64,000 nt of DNA. It comes from Salipiger bermudensis HTCC2601 (GTDB lineage: Bacteria; Pseudomonadota; Alphaproteobacteria; Rhodobacterales; Rhodobacteraceae). The translations under genes and the position numbers were made by a program. Every line of letters starts with the position of its first letter. Position 1 is the first letter of the stretch. A model generated the notes under the pieces. That model saw only the letters and a program-made list of their open reading frames with translations, had not been told where the DNA came from and did no database searches. The DNA is taken from NCBI RefSeq assembly GCF_000153725.1, contig NZ_DS022276.1:3952629-4016628 (forward strand), written 5' to 3'. Positions 8,518 to 20,118 of the stretch are shown here, piece after piece.

Positions 8518-9874
8518 GATGTCCCGGGAAGTGGTGTAGCTCCTCATGGGCCTCGCGCTTTCGAGCGGGCCGAGCTGGTCAGTCGCTCTGCGCTGCAGGC
8601 AGACTGACACCGAGATCATCGCAGACGGGCGCGAGCGTTTCCAGCGTCATGTATCTGGCGCGCTGGACTGTCCATTCCTCGGTCTGCTCCATGAGGATCG
8701 CGCCGACGAGGCGCCGGATCGAAGCCTCGTTCGGAAAGATGCCGACGACGTCCGTGCGTCGCTTGATCTCGCCGTTCAGCCGCTCGATCGGATTGGTGCT
8801 GTGCAGCTTGGTGCGATGCTGGGCCGGGAAGGTCATATAGGCCAGGACGTCCTCCTCGGCCGTGTCCATGAGCGTGGCCAGCTTGGGGAGCTTGCCGCGC
8901 ATCTGGTCCGCCACGAGACGCCACTGGGCCTTCGCCGCCGCGTGGTCGGGCTGGGCAAAGGCCGTGGCGATGAATGCCGAGACCACCCGGCGGCTGTTCT
9001 TGCCGGCATGGGCGAGCGCATTGCGCTGGAAGTGGACGCGGCAGCGCTGCCAGGTCGTGGACAGGACCCGGGCGGTGGCGGCCTTGATGCCCTCATGCGC
9101 ATCGCTGATCACAAGCTTCACGCCGCTGAGGCCACGGCGGACGAGATCACGCAGGAACTCGGTCCAAAAGGGTTCGGCCTCGGAGGCCCCGATCGCCATG
9201 CCCAGCACTTCGCGCCTGCCGTCGGTGTTGACGCCCACCGCGAGCGTGACCGCAACCGATACGATCCGGCCGCCCTGGCGCACCTTGAGATAGGTGGCAT
9301 CGATCCAGAGGTAGGGCCATTCGCCCTCGATCGGCCGTGTCAGAAAGGCATCCACGCGCTCGTCGATCTCCTCGCACAGTCGGCTGACCTGGCTCTTCGA
9401 CACCCCGGTGCCACCCATGGCCTGCACCAGGTCGTCCATCGATCGCGTTGAGACGCCGTGGACATAGGCCTCCTGGATCACGGCCGTCAGGGCCTTCTCA
9501 ACAGAGCGCCGCGGCTCGAGGAACGAGGGGAAATAGGAGCCGGTGCGCAGGCGCGGGATGCGCAGTTCGACGCTGCCGGCCCGGGTCTGCCAGTCCCGAT
9601 CGCGATACCCGTTGCGCTGCGCCAGGCGCTCGCTGGTCTTCTCACCATAGTCAGCACCGGTCTTGGCGCCGACCTCCAACTCCATCAGCCGTTCGGCAGC
9701 AAAGCCGATCATCTCGCGAAGCAGGTCGGCATCGGCGCTCTTCTCTACCAGCGCACGCAGGTCCATCATGGGTTTGGTCATCGGGGGCATCCCTCGGTTC
9801 AGGTTGGTGTCAGCAACCCGACCCTACCGAGAAACCCGATGGCCACCGAAAGCTACACCACGACCTGGGACCTC
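8518..9874 (-). mobile_element. IS256-family insertion sequence
   Basis: A transposase gene is bounded by inverted repeats of about 24 bp: GATGTCCCGGGAAGTGGTGT at 8518 and, reading inwards from 9874, GAGGTCCCAGGTCGTGGTGT, both continuing AGCT. Outer limits are uncertain by a few bases because no perfect 8-bp duplication is seen; a 7-bp direct repeat lies just outside. It sits at the 5' end of the broken helicase-like gene. Confidence 0.85.
8579..9781 (-). CDS. IS256-family mutator-type transposase
   Basis: About 400 residues of a DDE transposase of the IS256/mutator family. The signature blocks are present: [10 protein letters not shown] (first Asp), [10 protein letters not shown] (second Asp) and the C-terminal [15 protein letters not shown] (Glu), plus CRVHFQRN in the family zinc-like motif. 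I chose the ATG at 9781 because GAGGG lies 9 bases upstream; an in-frame ATG at 9790 abuts that ribosome site. The gene is intact and much more GC-rich than its surroundings, in line with a newcomer to the island. Confidence 0.93.
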   Translation of the reverse strand: MTKPMMDLRALVEKSADADLLREMIGFAAERLMELEVGAKTGADYGEKTSERLAQRNGYRDRDWQTRAGSVELRIPRLRTGSYFPSFLEPRRSVEKALTAVIQEAYVHGVSTRSMDDLVQAMGGTGVSKSQVSRLCEEIDERVDAFLTRPIEGEWPYLWIDATYLKVRQGGRIVSVAVTLAVGVNTDGRREVLGMAIGASEAEPFWTEFLRDLVRRGLSGVKLVISDAHEGIKAATARVLSTTWQRCRVHFQRNALAHAGKNSRRVVSAFIATAFAQPDHAAAKAQWRLVADQMRGKLPKLATLMDTAEEDVLAYMTFPAQHRTKLHSTNPIERLNGEIKRRTDVVGIFPNEASIRRLVGAILMEQTEEWTVQRARYMTLETLAPVCDDLGVSLPAAQSD

Positions 9875-10249
9875 ACCATGCGCTCTGAGTTTGGCAGGCC
9901 GCATGGAATATCTGTTCATAGTTCAAGTTTCTCTCCACAAAAGAAAACCCGCCGTGAGGCGGGTCAGGTGATTTCAAATGTAAAACGGCGTATTTTTCTA
10001 TGGGTATCTTTTAGGAAATTGCGCCGATGACTTCAGGTGTGCCATTTCGTGGCGCTCCGTTCTTGTCTATATGTGAGCAGTTCGTCAGGAGGATGGAAGG
10101 AGTTTCCAGCATCCATTTGTTTTTAAATAGAAATTTAGAAGCACACTTCCCGTTCCGGAAGTACCTTTTGACGGACTGTGATCAGGCAAAACACAGAGTG
10201 AGCACCGATAACTGAACCCTAAGCCACAGATACTTACTTAGAAGGATGC
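9875..10249. other. Intergenic stretch between the IS256 element and the secreted-protein gene
   Basis: No supported gene, apart from a possible short leader frame starting on the minus strand at ATG 9919 (preceded by GGAGAG) that runs into the IS256 element. It holds one terminator (9943-9964) and the right copy of the 7-bp repeat (9879-9885). A 62-codon plus-strand frame near 10027 has no coding signs. Confidence 0.45.
9943..9964 (-). terminator. Rho-independent terminator
   Basis: On the minus strand, ACCCGCC-TCAC-GGCGGGT is followed by TTTCTTTT. It is the first terminator downstream of the integrase-secreted protein pair and would end that transcript. Confidence 0.75.
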
Positions 10250-10732
10250 TTACTCAACTCTATCCTCGCTGCTGTCCTTCTCGGTTTTCCGAAAGCACTT
10301 TCCACTGATCACTGCTGCTTCATACGTCTCCGTACCACGCGGCACAAAATATGGACCTGAAGAGTAGTAGCGCTGATGTGTAACCATCGACGCAACTCCG
10401 GTTTCAAGGTGGATAGTGAAGATCGACATATGGTCCAGAAGTGGAACCTTCGGTGTGTGAGAAAAGACCATAAATCCGTCTGGCTCTACTAAGAAGTATG
10501 GACCGACGGACATCGCCCACTCGCCGTTCGCAGTACGCATTTGGACTTCATAACTCCCGTCAACCCGAATAACACGCCACGAATGCCCGTTAGATTCCTT
10601 ACTGGAGAGACGATCCAATCCTGCGCCAGAATAAGCCTTGTGCATCTCGCAAGTTAATTCGATGTGCTGAGCGCGTGCCATTCTGGGCTGCAAAGAAGCC
10701 AAAACCGCCACAGCAAACAATAGACCTTTCAT
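10250..10732 (-). CDS. Small secreted protein of unknown function
   Basis: This 160-residue protein has a clear signal peptide ([14 protein letters not shown], probable cleavage after ARA near residue 21). The mature part has two Cys (one near the start, one in SGKCFRK) that could form a disulfide, and no transmembrane segment. I recognise no domain. Its ATG overlaps the integrase stop codon (ATGA), so it is translated together with the integrase, an odd partner for a periplasmic protein. It could be cargo of the island or a conserved satellite of this integrase type. Confidence 0.7.
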   Translation of the reverse strand: MKGLLFAVAVLASLQPRMARAQHIELTCEMHKAYSGAGLDRLSSKESNGHSWRVIRVDGSYEVQMRTANGEWAMSVGPYFLVEPDGFMVFSHTPKVPLLDHMSIFTIHLETGVASMVTHQRYYSSGPYFVPRGTETYEAAVISGKCFRKTEKDSSEDRVE

Positions 10733-11754
10733 GCCGCAGAGCCTGCCTTATTGAACTTCAAAACAATATTTTCTGCACGTAGGTGAGTATATCGGAACAG
10801 CATTCTCGGGTCTCGGTGCCCACTTATAAGTGCAACTTCGGGGACCGACAAACCCATCTCAAAGAAGCGGCTGACTGCTTCATGCCGAAGATCATGAAAA
10901 CGTAGGCTCTCAATTTGCTTATAGTCTTCGGCTACTTTGCCCTTACAGCGCTGCCAGCATTGCCTAAATGCGTTCGCTGAAACAGGGAATATTCTAACCG
11001 AACTGTCATCACAGACTTCCAACATATCTCGCAACACATCAACTGCAACGGCGGTCAGTGGGATACGCCTAGCATGGCCGTTCTTTGTCTCTCGGATCGT
11101 CAAAGTGGATGTATCCATTGAAACATCACACCACCTTATCGAAAGTATTTCCCCTCGGCGCATCCCCGTTTCGATTGCGAGCACGATCCCGGCACGAAGC
11201 CAGTCGTTTCTATAGGACTGACAGGCTGTCAGCAGAAGATCAAGCTCGCCGGGGCGTAGGCGCCGCTCCCTCGGATCAGGCGCTTTTGGTTTGCGCACGT
11301 TCGCAAGCGGATTATTCTGCAGCGGCACATCCCACTCTAGCCGCGCAACCTCAAAGATCGATCTGAGCAATCCCAAGTCGCGAATAACGGTACCCGGCCT
11401 TACAGTGCGGAGGCGTTCGTCTCTGTAGCGACTGAAGACCTGTGGCGTCACCTTCGAGAGAGTTCGGTCAACCCATGTCTGCCGAAGAAAACCATCGATC
11501 CGCTTGCTCTCAGATGCAGCGCCACGTTTGGTAGCTGTTACTTCTCTTCGGTAGCGCTCCAAGAGGTCGCGTACGGTGACCCGGTCCAGAACACGTATGT
11601 CAATCCTTAGTGCCGAGGCCTGAAGTTCTGCTTCTGTCTGCTTGGCCCAGCGTTCGGCATCGCGCTTGGTCGTAAAGGACTTGGTTTGCGATGCATGCCC
11701 CTTGATACGGACCTGCGCATGCCACTTACCATTGCGATTTCTGATGGCAGCCAT
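10729..11754 (-). CDS. Tyrosine recombinase/integrase of the island
   Basis: This 341-residue site-specific recombinase has an N-terminal Arm-binding domain, a SAM-like core-binding domain (about 55-155) and the catalytic domain. The catalytic set is complete: Arg199 (TGMRRGE), Lys224 (TKNG), His287-x-x-Arg290 (FHDLRHEA), His313 (SGHRD) and the nucleophile Tyr322 (RYTHL). It starts 107 bp from the 3' end of tRNA-Arg(CCG), the expected attachment site, and points away from it. The 3' neighbour is coupled by ATGA. It should integrate and excise the island, with an excisionase not recognised here. Confidence 0.95.
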   Translation of the reverse strand: MAAIRNRNGKWHAQVRIKGHASQTKSFTTKRDAERWAKQTEAELQASALRIDIRVLDRVTVRDLLERYRREVTATKRGAASESKRIDGFLRQTWVDRTLSKVTPQVFSRYRDERLRTVRPGTVIRDLGLLRSIFEVARLEWDVPLQNNPLANVRKPKAPDPRERRLRPGELDLLLTACQSYRNDWLRAGIVLAIETGMRRGEILSIRWCDVSMDTSTLTIRETKNGHARRIPLTAVAVDVLRDMLEVCDDSSVRIFPVSANAFRQCWQRCKGKVAEDYKQIESLRFHDLRHEAVSRFFEMGLSVPEVALISGHRDPRMLFRYTHLRAENIVLKFNKAGSAA

Positions 11755-11860
11755 GTCTTAGCTCCTCTTGGTGTGCCCAGAGTGTGCCAAGTTGCTTTTC
11801 AGTGGTTTTTCGCCGCGTTCCTCTCTAAGCGCAAACCGCTTGCAAATAGAGGAATAAGTA

Positions 11861-11937
<77 letters not shown>

Positions 11938-11947
11938 CTGCGCCGGG

Positions 11948-11976
11948 GTGATAGTGCAAAGCAAAGCGGCCCGCAA
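11948..11976 (-). promoter_or_regulatory. Probable promoter of tRNA-Arg
   Basis: On the minus strand, TTGCGG (11976-11971) is followed by a 17-bp spacer and TATCAC (11953-11948), placing the start a few bases before the tRNA 5' end at 11937. Confidence 0.5.
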
Positions 11977-12010
11977 TCGGGAATTCCCGTTCCGCGCCGC
12001 TTTCCTGCAC

Positions 12011-13024
12011 TCACTCCGGTCGGCGCGCTTCGGCCAGCATCGTCATCTGCGGGATCATCTCGGAGACCGTCACCTCGGCAAAGCCCGCCGCCCACAGATC
12101 CCTCGCCAGCCCTTCGGCATCGACCGAGCGCGCCTCGGGCGTGAAGGCGGTGTGCTGGAGCTGCCAGAGCGCCGCCAGCGGCGGGCCGCTGCGGTCGGCA
12201 TGGACCACGAAATCGTGGATCAACAGCCGTCCGCCCGGCATCAGCCGATCATGGGCGGCGCGGAGCAGCCCCTCATGCGCCGATCCAGGCACGCCGGAGA
12301 ACAGGTAGGACATCAGCACCACGTCCTGCCCGCCCGGCCAGTCGGTTTCGAGCGCGTTCCCCTCGACATACGCGATCCGGTCCGACAAACCTGCCTCGGC
12401 GACATGGCGGCGGCCGAGCGCCGCGACATTGGGGAAATCGACGATGGTGGCCGAGAGCTCCGGGAAGGCCTTGCACAGCGTGATCGCGAAGGCGCCAGTT
12501 CCGCCGCCCACGTCGAGCAGCTGGCGCGCCCCCGACAGGTCGATGCGCTTGGCGAGCTGGCGCGCCGGGCCGAGCGAGCCCGCATGCTGGCTCTCGGAAT
12601 AGAGCCGCGCCTGCTCTGGGTCGGAGAACCATTGCTCGTAGGAGGCCGTGGCCCCCTCACCCAGCGCCCCCGAGACTGCGTCACCGAGCTGGCCCATGAG
12701 CCCGTACATCTGCTTGCCGACCTGAAGCCGCAGGTAATCGCCGAAATCGTATTTCGCGCCCTTCACCAGAAAGGCCTCGGCGGCCGGTGAATTCGCAAAG
12801 CGCCCGTCCGAGACCGTCACCAGCCCCAGCCCTGCCAGCGCGGTCAGCAGCGTCTCGGCGCGATCGCGATGCAGGCCGGTGCGGTCTGCCAGCGCCTCTG
12901 CATCAAGCGCGCCCTCGGCGAGCACGGTAAAGAGGCCATGATCCAGCGCAGTGAACAGCGCCTGTGACCCCATGAACCCGAAGGCAATTCGCGAAATCTC
13001 GTCGGCGTCCGTGACCGGCCCCAT
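12011..13024 (-). CDS. SAM-dependent O-methyltransferase (methyltransf_2 type)
   Basis: This 337-residue protein has an N-terminal winged-helix dimerisation domain (about 10-100) and a C-terminal Rossmann methyltransferase domain with motif [13 protein letters not shown], post-I Asp in IVDFPNVA, and the LLIHDFV strand. This is the layout of plant-type O-methyltransferases and of bacterial CrtF- and acetylserotonin-like enzymes. The substrate is unknown. It lies downstream of sufS on the same strand, separated by a hairpin, and is the last core gene before the tRNA and the island. Confidence 0.85.
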   Translation of the reverse strand: MGPVTDADEISRIAFGFMGSQALFTALDHGLFTVLAEGALDAEALADRTGLHRDRAETLLTALAGLGLVTVSDGRFANSPAAEAFLVKGAKYDFGDYLRLQVGKQMYGLMGQLGDAVSGALGEGATASYEQWFSDPEQARLYSESQHAGSLGPARQLAKRIDLSGARQLLDVGGGTGAFAITLCKAFPELSATIVDFPNVAALGRRHVAEAGLSDRIAYVEGNALETDWPGGQDVVLMSYLFSGVPGSAHEGLLRAAHDRLMPGGRLLIHDFVVHADRSGPPLAALWQLQHTAFTPEARSVDAEGLARDLWAAGFAEVTVSEMIPQMTMLAEARRPE

Positions 13025-13092
13025 GCATCTCTCCCGCTTGTCGATGGTGCGGCGAGGCTATCAGGGGGGCGCGGCGTGTCCAGAAGGATTGC

Positions 13093-13121
13093 CCGAAACC
13101 GACATATCACGTCGGTTTCGG
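13093..13121. terminator. Hairpin after sufS (possible terminator)
   Basis: An 11-bp perfect stem, CCGAAACCGAC with GTCGGTTTCGG, and a 7-base loop lie 18 bp beyond the sufS stop. There is no T-run on the minus strand, so it may attenuate or protect RNA ends rather than terminate fully. Confidence 0.45.
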
Positions 13122-13138
13122 ACCGGAAACGTCACGTC

Positions 13139-14359
13139 TCAGGCAAAAAGCTCGTGCGCCAGTTCCAGCGCGTCGATCAGCGTGTCGACCTCGGCCTCGG
13201 TGTTGTAGAGCGCAAACGAGGCGCGGCAGGTGGCCGAGACGCCAAGGTGATCCATCAGCGGACCGGCGCAGTGATGGCCGGCGCGCACCGCGACGCCCTT
13301 CTTGTCGAGAATGGTCGAGATGTCATGCGCGTGCGCCGCACCGTCGAGCGTGAACGAGAAGATGGCCGCCTTCCCGGGCGCGTGACCCTGCACCTGCAGC
13401 CAGTTGAGACCGGCGAGCCGCTCCATCGCATAAGCCGCGATGCGCGCCTCGTGGGCCGCGACGTTCTCCATCCCGAGGTCCATCATGTACTCGAGCGCGA
13501 CGCCAAGGCCGATCTGCTGCACGATGCCGGGCGTGCCGGCCTCAAACTTCATCGGCGGGTCGGCATAGGTCACGACGTCCTTGTGGACTTCCCGGATCAT
13601 GTCGCCGCCCCCCATGAACGGCTGCATCTCGGCCATCCGCTCCTTGCGGATCCAGATCGCGCCCGAGCCCGAGGGACCGTAGAGCTTATGGCCGGTGATG
13701 GCGTAGAAGTCGCAGCCGAGCTCTTCGACATTCACCGGCATGTGCACGGCGCCCTGCGAGCCGTCGACCAGCACCGCTACACCCCGCTCGCGGGCCGCGG
13801 AACAGATCGTCTTCACGTCGACCACGGTGCCCAGCACGTTCGACAGCTGGGTGATCGCAACGAGCTTGGTCTTCGGGCCGATGGCGTCGATCACCTTCTG
13901 CGGATCGAGCGCGCCGGTCTCGTCGACATCGACCCACTTGATCACCACGCCCTGCCGCTCGCGCAGGAAGTGCCACGGCACGATATTGGCGTGGTGCTCC
14001 ATCACCGACAGCACGATCTCGTCGCCGGGCTCAAAGCGCGGCATGGCCCAGCCATAGGCCACGAGGTTGATGCCCTCGGTGGTGCCGGAGGTGAACACCA
14101 CCTCCTCCTCGTCCTTGGCGCCGAGGAAGCGGGCGATGATGCCGCGCGTGCCCTCGTATTTCTCGGTGGCGAGGTTCGACAGGTAGTGCAGGCCGCGATG
14201 GACGTTGGCGTATTCCTCGGCATAGCCGCGGGTCACCGCGTCGATCACCACCTGCGGCTTCTGCGCCGAGGCGCCGTTGTCGAGATAGACCAGCGGCTTG
14301 CCGTTCACCTCCCGGGAGAGGATCGGGAAGTCTTTGCGGATTTCGGTCACGTCATACAT
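13139..14359 (-). CDS. sufS: Cysteine desulfurase SufS
   Basis: This 406-residue PLP enzyme removes sulfur from cysteine for Fe-S cluster assembly. It has the PLP lysine in ITGHKLYGPSG, the active-site cysteine in AGHHCAGPL near the C-terminus, and the group II features RGLHYLSN and PWHFL. The length equals that of E. coli SufS. The ATG at 14359 overlaps the stop of the preceding membrane protein gene (TGATG); the open frame extends much further upstream but only as an overlap of that gene. It is last of the suf genes. No sufE, sufU or sufA lies beside it. Confidence 0.96.
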   Translation of the reverse strand: MYDVTEIRKDFPILSREVNGKPLVYLDNGASAQKPQVVIDAVTRGYAEEYANVHRGLHYLSNLATEKYEGTRGIIARFLGAKDEEEVVFTSGTTEGINLVAYGWAMPRFEPGDEIVLSVMEHHANIVPWHFLRERQGVVIKWVDVDETGALDPQKVIDAIGPKTKLVAITQLSNVLGTVVDVKTICSAARERGVAVLVDGSQGAVHMPVNVEELGCDFYAITGHKLYGPSGSGAIWIRKERMAEMQPFMGGGDMIREVHKDVVTYADPPMKFEAGTPGIVQQIGLGVALEYMMDLGMENVAAHEARIAAYAMERLAGLNWLQVQGHAPGKAAIFSFTLDGAAHAHDISTILDKKGVAVRAGHHCAGPLMDHLGVSATCRASFALYNTEAEVDTLIDALELAHELFA

Positions 14360-14937
14360 CAGATCGCCATCGCGTTGGGGCTTATGCCCATCAGGGATAC
14401 GAGCAGGCTCATCGCCATGACAAGGACAAGCCCGCCGATCACGAGCACGGCGAGCGCCCGCAGCAGGTTTCCGAAGCCATGAGCCACGTCGAGAAAATTC
14501 AGGAAAATGTAGATGCCGGCGAGGAAGCCAAGCACCGCGAGGATCGAGGCCAGCGCCGGGGTCAGAAGCGCCGCGACGGCGACGATGACCTGCCAGAGAA
14601 TGCGCACCGCCTGCAGCCAGGCCAGCAGAACGGCCAGATCCTCGGCCCGGGCGGTCCCGCCCAGCATCCGACCGACGCCGGTCAGCACCATGACCGACAC
14701 CACCAGCATCGCCGCGAGCAGCGCGCCGAAGAGCACCGGGCTCATCACGAAGGGCAGCGCGCCGGCGCCCATCGAGACCTGCAGGATGCCCATGACCAGC
14801 GCGTTGAGTGCCACGACCAGCGCCATTGCGGTCAGGATGGCCTCGTGGCTGAGCCTTGCTGCGATGAGCAGCTGCGCCACCTCGCGCGGGGCGGTGACGG
14901 TCTGCCACGCCAGTCGGACAAACGCGACCGGGCTCAT
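14359..14937 (-). CDS. Yip1-domain-like integral membrane protein
   Basis: This 192-residue protein has about five hydrophobic segments and a cytoplasmic N-terminus (MSPVAFVRLAWQTVTAPREV) typical of bacterial Yip1/YckC-like proteins. Start and stop overlap both neighbours (ATGA at 14934-14937, TGATG at 14359), so it is firmly inside the suf operon. The function is unknown. Yip1-like genes between sufD and sufS may help membrane or metal handling, but that is conjecture. Confidence 0.75.
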   Translation of the reverse strand: MSPVAFVRLAWQTVTAPREVAQLLIAARLSHEAILTAMALVVALNALVMGILQVSMGAGALPFVMSPVLFGALLAAMLVVSVMVLTGVGRMLGGTARAEDLAVLLAWLQAVRILWQVIVAVAALLTPALASILAVLGFLAGIYIFLNFLDVAHGFGNLLRALAVLVIGGLVLVMAMSLLVSLMGISPNAMAI

Positions 14938-15422
14938 GCGGGCGCCGCCTTCTGCGCCGCGGCGAGGCCCGAGAGCCAGAACCACAGGAACACCGCGAAC
15001 CAGACCAGCCCCACCAGCGTGAGCTCGAGCCCCGGCCCCATCAGCCCGGCCACGAGCCCGTTCAGAAGCACCAGTGGCGTCGCCGCCAGAAGCGCCCAGA
15101 ACAGCGCCAGCCGCGCACCATAGGCGCTGCCCTTGCCGCCGAACAGCTTGGCGACGAGGTGGCTCAGGAAGGCGACGAGGTAGAACAGCAGCGGCGCCAG
15201 CACGAGCCACGCAAGAAGCGCTCCACCCAAAAGCGGATTCAGCTCCGTTTCTTCCAAATGCGCCTGCCGCGACAGGGCCGGCATCTGCGCGATGAAGAAC
15301 AACGCGCAGGCCGCCATGACGAGCATCAGCGCACGGTCTTCGCGCGGCCCCTGCGAGAGGAGCCGCGCGACAACCTTGCCCGGCCCCCGGTAGGTGGCCA
15401 GGATTTCGCGCGAGAGCGACAT
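14934..15422 (-). CDS. Yip1-like integral membrane protein
   Basis: A 162-residue membrane protein with four to five hydrophobic segments. The N-terminal MSLSREILATYRGPGKVVARLL resembles the start of the next gene, suggesting that the two are paralogues acting as a pair. Its ATG overlaps the sufD stop (ATGA) and its stop overlaps the next start, a sign of strict co-translation. I cannot assign a function. Confidence 0.72.
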   Translation of the reverse strand: MSLSREILATYRGPGKVVARLLSQGPREDRALMLVMAACALFFIAQMPALSRQAHLEETELNPLLGGALLAWLVLAPLLFYLVAFLSHLVAKLFGGKGSAYGARLALFWALLAATPLVLLNGLVAGLMGPGLELTLVGLVWFAVFLWFWLSGLAAAQKAAPA

Positions 15423-16699
15423 CAGCCGCGGCGCCGCAGCAGCCAGGCTTCGACGCGCTCGACGATCTCTTCCTGCAGGCCCTCGTCCTCGACCTCCTGC
15501 ACCGCTTCCGCGATGAAGGCGATGGTCAGCAGATCCTCGGCGATGCCGCGCGGCAGGCCGCGGGCGCGCAGGTAGAACAGGCCGTCCTCGTCGATCGCAC
15601 CGGAGGTGGAGCCGTGCGAGCAGGCCACGTCGTCGGCGTAGATCTCGAGCTCGGGCTTGGCGAGGAACTGGCTGTCATCGTCGAGCAGGAGCGACTGCGA
15701 GATCTGGTAGCCGTCGGTCTTCTGGGCGTCCGGCTTGACGAGGATCTTGCCCTGGAACACGCCGGTGGCGCCGTTGCGCAGCACCTTCTTGAACACCTGG
15801 CGGCTTTCACAGTTCACCGCGTCATGGGTGATAAACACCGTGTCGTCGTGATGGAAATCGCCATCGCCCATGCAGGCGCCCGCGACATGAGCCACGGCAT
15901 CGTCGCCGTTGAGCTCGAGCACGCACTCGTTGCGGGTCATCACGCCGTTCACCGTGAGGGTGAAGGTTTTGAAGGTGCTCTCGGTGCCCAGACGGCCGAA
16001 GATGTACGTCGCCGCGCGGCGCTCGTCATCCCGGCCCTGCGTGCGCACGTGGTGGAAGCCCGACCGGTCCGCCACGTCCACTTCCATCACCTTGTTGAAC
16101 CGTGCCGCCGCCGGGCCGTTCTCGAGGATGGTGACGTCGCCGCCCTGCTCGACCTTGACCACGTGGTGCAGGATCGCATCGGAGCTGTCCGACTTGTGGT
16201 GATAGATCAGGTTGATCGGCTTCGACACCTTGCCAGTGACGCGCATCAGGATGCCGTCGGTGGCGAAGGCGGTGTTGAGCGCCGCCAGCGGGCGCTCCAC
16301 CGGGGTCTGGCCGTTGGCTTCCAGCGTGCCGTAGAGATCCTTGGCCCAGTGGATGTCGGTCGCATCCGCAAGACGGGCGATCTCGACCCCCTCGAGCGCC
16401 AGCTCGTCCGAGGCCTCGGCATCGAACACGCCGTCCACGAAGACGATCTTCAGACGGTCGCGCTCACCGAAGATCGGCGCCTCATCGGCCTCGAACACGG
16501 AGGCCTTGGGCGCCTCGGCGCTGACCAGCGTCTCGGGACGGGTGTATTTCCAGTACTCGTCACGCGCGTGGGGCAGACCCATCGCGCGCAGACGGGCCAG
16601 CGCGTCCTTGCGCGCCGGGGCCGACCAGCCGCCCTCGGGCAGCTCGAGCGCGGCGATGCGCGCCTCGGTCGCGTCCAGTTTCGGTTGCGGAAGAGCCAT
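15422..16699 (-). CDS. sufD: Fe-S cluster assembly protein SufD
   Basis: This 425-residue SufD is the scaffold partner of SufB in the SufBC2D complex. The N-terminal helical region includes RDEYWKYTRPE. The beta-helix core is followed by the C-terminal LEIYADDVACSHGSTSG...FYLRARGLP signature, which carries the conserved His used at the SufB-SufD interface. The gene abuts sufC without a gap. Confidence 0.95.
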   Translation of the reverse strand: MALPQPKLDATEARIAALELPEGGWSAPARKDALARLRAMGLPHARDEYWKYTRPETLVSAEAPKASVFEADEAPIFGERDRLKIVFVDGVFDAEASDELALEGVEIARLADATDIHWAKDLYGTLEANGQTPVERPLAALNTAFATDGILMRVTGKVSKPINLIYHHKSDSSDAILHHVVKVEQGGDVTILENGPAAARFNKVMEVDVADRSGFHHVRTQGRDDERRAATYIFGRLGTESTFKTFTLTVNGVMTRNECVLELNGDDAVAHVAGACMGDGDFHHDDTVFITHDAVNCESRQVFKKVLRNGATGVFQGKILVKPDAQKTDGYQISQSLLLDDDSQFLAKPELEIYADDVACSHGSTSGAIDEDGLFYLRARGLPRGIAEDLLTIAFIAEAVQEVEDEGLQEEIVERVEAWLLRRRG

Positions 16700-17455
<756 letters not shown>

Positions 17456-17499
17456 GTTTTTCTCCTGTCGGCCGCGGGCCGATCTTCCTCTTTCCGGCC

Positions 17500-18102
17500 T
17501 CAGGGCCGCATCGTCAATTGCATGATCCGCAGCAGGCGCTTCGCCGGGACCGGCTGCGGGGTGATCTCGAACCGGGCCATGCGGCCGGTCATTTCGGGGT
17601 GGCCGAGGAACTCCTCGACCTTGTGGTATTGCTTGCGCTGCGCGTAATCGTCGAAGAGCAGCGTCAGCGGTTTCTCGGCAAGGAAGGCCGCCGCCAGCGC
17701 GCAGCCCTCGCGAAAGCGCCCGTCCACCAGCACCACGTCGGGCTGACGGAACTCGGGCAACTCCCAGACCTCGAGCGGATAGCGTGACCAGCGCCGCCAC
17801 TCGCCGTCGTCGACCGGATGGCCCCACTCTTTGGTGGCACCGATATCGGACCAGATCACGTCGACCTGGGTGCCCTCGGCTGGCGGGTTCTGATCGAACC
17901 AGCCGCGCATCATCTGCGCCCAGTCCCGGTCACTCTCGACCGCGAAGACGGTGCGCCCCGGCAGTTCTGAGGCCACCACGGTCGAGCCGCCGGTGCCGTA
18001 TTCGAGGACCACCCCGGCCCGGCCATAGGTCTCGCGCAGCAGCGCGGACTCGGCCTCGGGCATCGTGAGCTCCGGGCGCGTTATGGGCGCGGCTCCGGTC
18101 AC
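17500..18102 (-). CDS. Predicted SAM-dependent methyltransferase-like protein
   Basis: About 200 residues with a Rossmann-type core: VVLEYGTGGSTVVASE (motif I-like), FAVESDRDW (acidic end of strand 2), and PDVVLVDGRFREGCALAAAFL. This matches a family of unassigned methyltransferase-fold proteins. I chose the GTG start at 18102 because it overlaps the stop of the preceding small gene (GTGA) and keeps ITRPELTMPEAE; an ATG at 18063 would give 187 residues. It lies between sufB and sufC, and its role there is unknown. Confidence 0.72.
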   Translation of the reverse strand: MTGAAPITRPELTMPEAESALLRETYGRAGVVLEYGTGGSTVVASELPGRTVFAVESDRDWAQMMRGWFDQNPPAEGTQVDVIWSDIGATKEWGHPVDDGEWRRWSRYPLEVWELPEFRQPDVVLVDGRFREGCALAAAFLAEKPLTLLFDDYAQRKQYHKVEEFLGHPEMTGRMARFEITPQPVPAKRLLRIMQLTMRP

Positions 18103-18218
18103 CCGATCAGCACCGCCGCGCCAGAGGCCGAGACCATGAGCATCGAGTTGCCGACCACCACGCCCCTTAAGGCGGTGATGCGATGGCCCTCGATGCTGTT
18201 GGTCGTGGTCACGATCAT
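18099..18218 (-). CDS. 39-residue YbjQ-like N-terminal fragment
   Basis: The short frame starts MIVTTTNSIEGHRITALRGV, which closely resembles the N-terminus of YbjQ/UPF0145 heavy-metal-binding-domain proteins (usually about 105 residues), but it stops after 39 codons with a divergent tail. GGAGAG lies 5 bases before the ATG. Its stop overlaps the GTG of the next gene. It is either a truncated remnant kept as a coupling leader, or a frameshifted gene. Confidence 0.55.
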   Translation of the reverse strand: MIVTTTNSIEGHRITALRGVVVGNSMLMVSASGAAVLIG

Positions 18219-18249
18219 CGTTTCTCTCCAACCCCTTACGGGACGAACC

Positions 18250-18447
18250 TCAGACGGCGGTAAAGTACTTCATCGTCATCATGACAAGCATGGCGAGCCC
18301 CGCCGCCGCACTTGCGGTGAGCAGGACCGAGCCGCCAAGCAGCCCCTCTGTCTTGCCCTTGCGCTTGCGGATGCCAAGCCCGATCAGCACGCCGAGGAAG
18401 ACGCCAATGCCGGTGCCGAGCGACTGGATGGCAAGTTGTTGGATCAT
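18250..18447 (-). CDS. Small two-segment membrane protein in the suf operon
   Basis: This 65-residue protein has two hydrophobic helices (LGTGIGVFLGVLIGLGI and an Ala/Met-rich C-terminal helix) joined by a basic loop, RKRKGKTEG. The ATG at 18447 is preceded by GAGAGA. It sits 49 bp after sufB on the same strand, so it should be co-transcribed. No known family. Confidence 0.65.
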   Translation of the reverse strand: MIQQLAIQSLGTGIGVFLGVLIGLGIRKRKGKTEGLLGGSVLLTASAAAGLAMLVMMTMKYFTAV

Positions 18448-18496
18448 GTCCGGTCTCTCCCGAGGGGGCGGGCTTGCCGCCCACCCGTGCCGTGCG

Positions 18497-20029
<1,533 letters not shown>

Positions 20030-20118
20030 GCGTTCTCTCCTGTCATCGCGCGACATGCGCGCGTCTCGTGCTTCCACCGGCGCTGCGGGCGCCGCCTGTT
20101 CTCGTCTCGCGCCCGAGG

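Larger units (their letters stand above)
1..11860. mobile_element. Integrated genomic island next to tRNA-Arg(CCG), left end outside the window
   Basis: A tyrosine integrase gene sits about 100 bp from the 3' end of a complete tRNA-Arg, which is the usual arrangement at one end of a tRNA-targeted integrative element. From the tRNA leftwards the non-IS DNA is clearly more AT-rich than the core genome to the right. It carries a reverse transcriptase-nitrilase, an HNH nuclease, a broken helicase, two IS families and a partial IS copy, and no recognisable housekeeping gene. The right boundary at the tRNA is well supported. The left boundary and the second attachment site are not in the window. 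No conjugation genes are visible, so whether it is mobilisable, a satellite or a decayed element is unknown. Confidence 0.75.

Noticed and set aside
10027-10215. A 62-codon plus-strand frame next to the secreted-protein gene
   Set aside because: No ribosome site, atypical composition, isolated orientation.
14360-14908. N-terminal extension of SufS by 183 residues
   Set aside because: The extra part is the other frame of the Yip1-like gene; SufS homologues start at the MYDVTEIRKDFP position.
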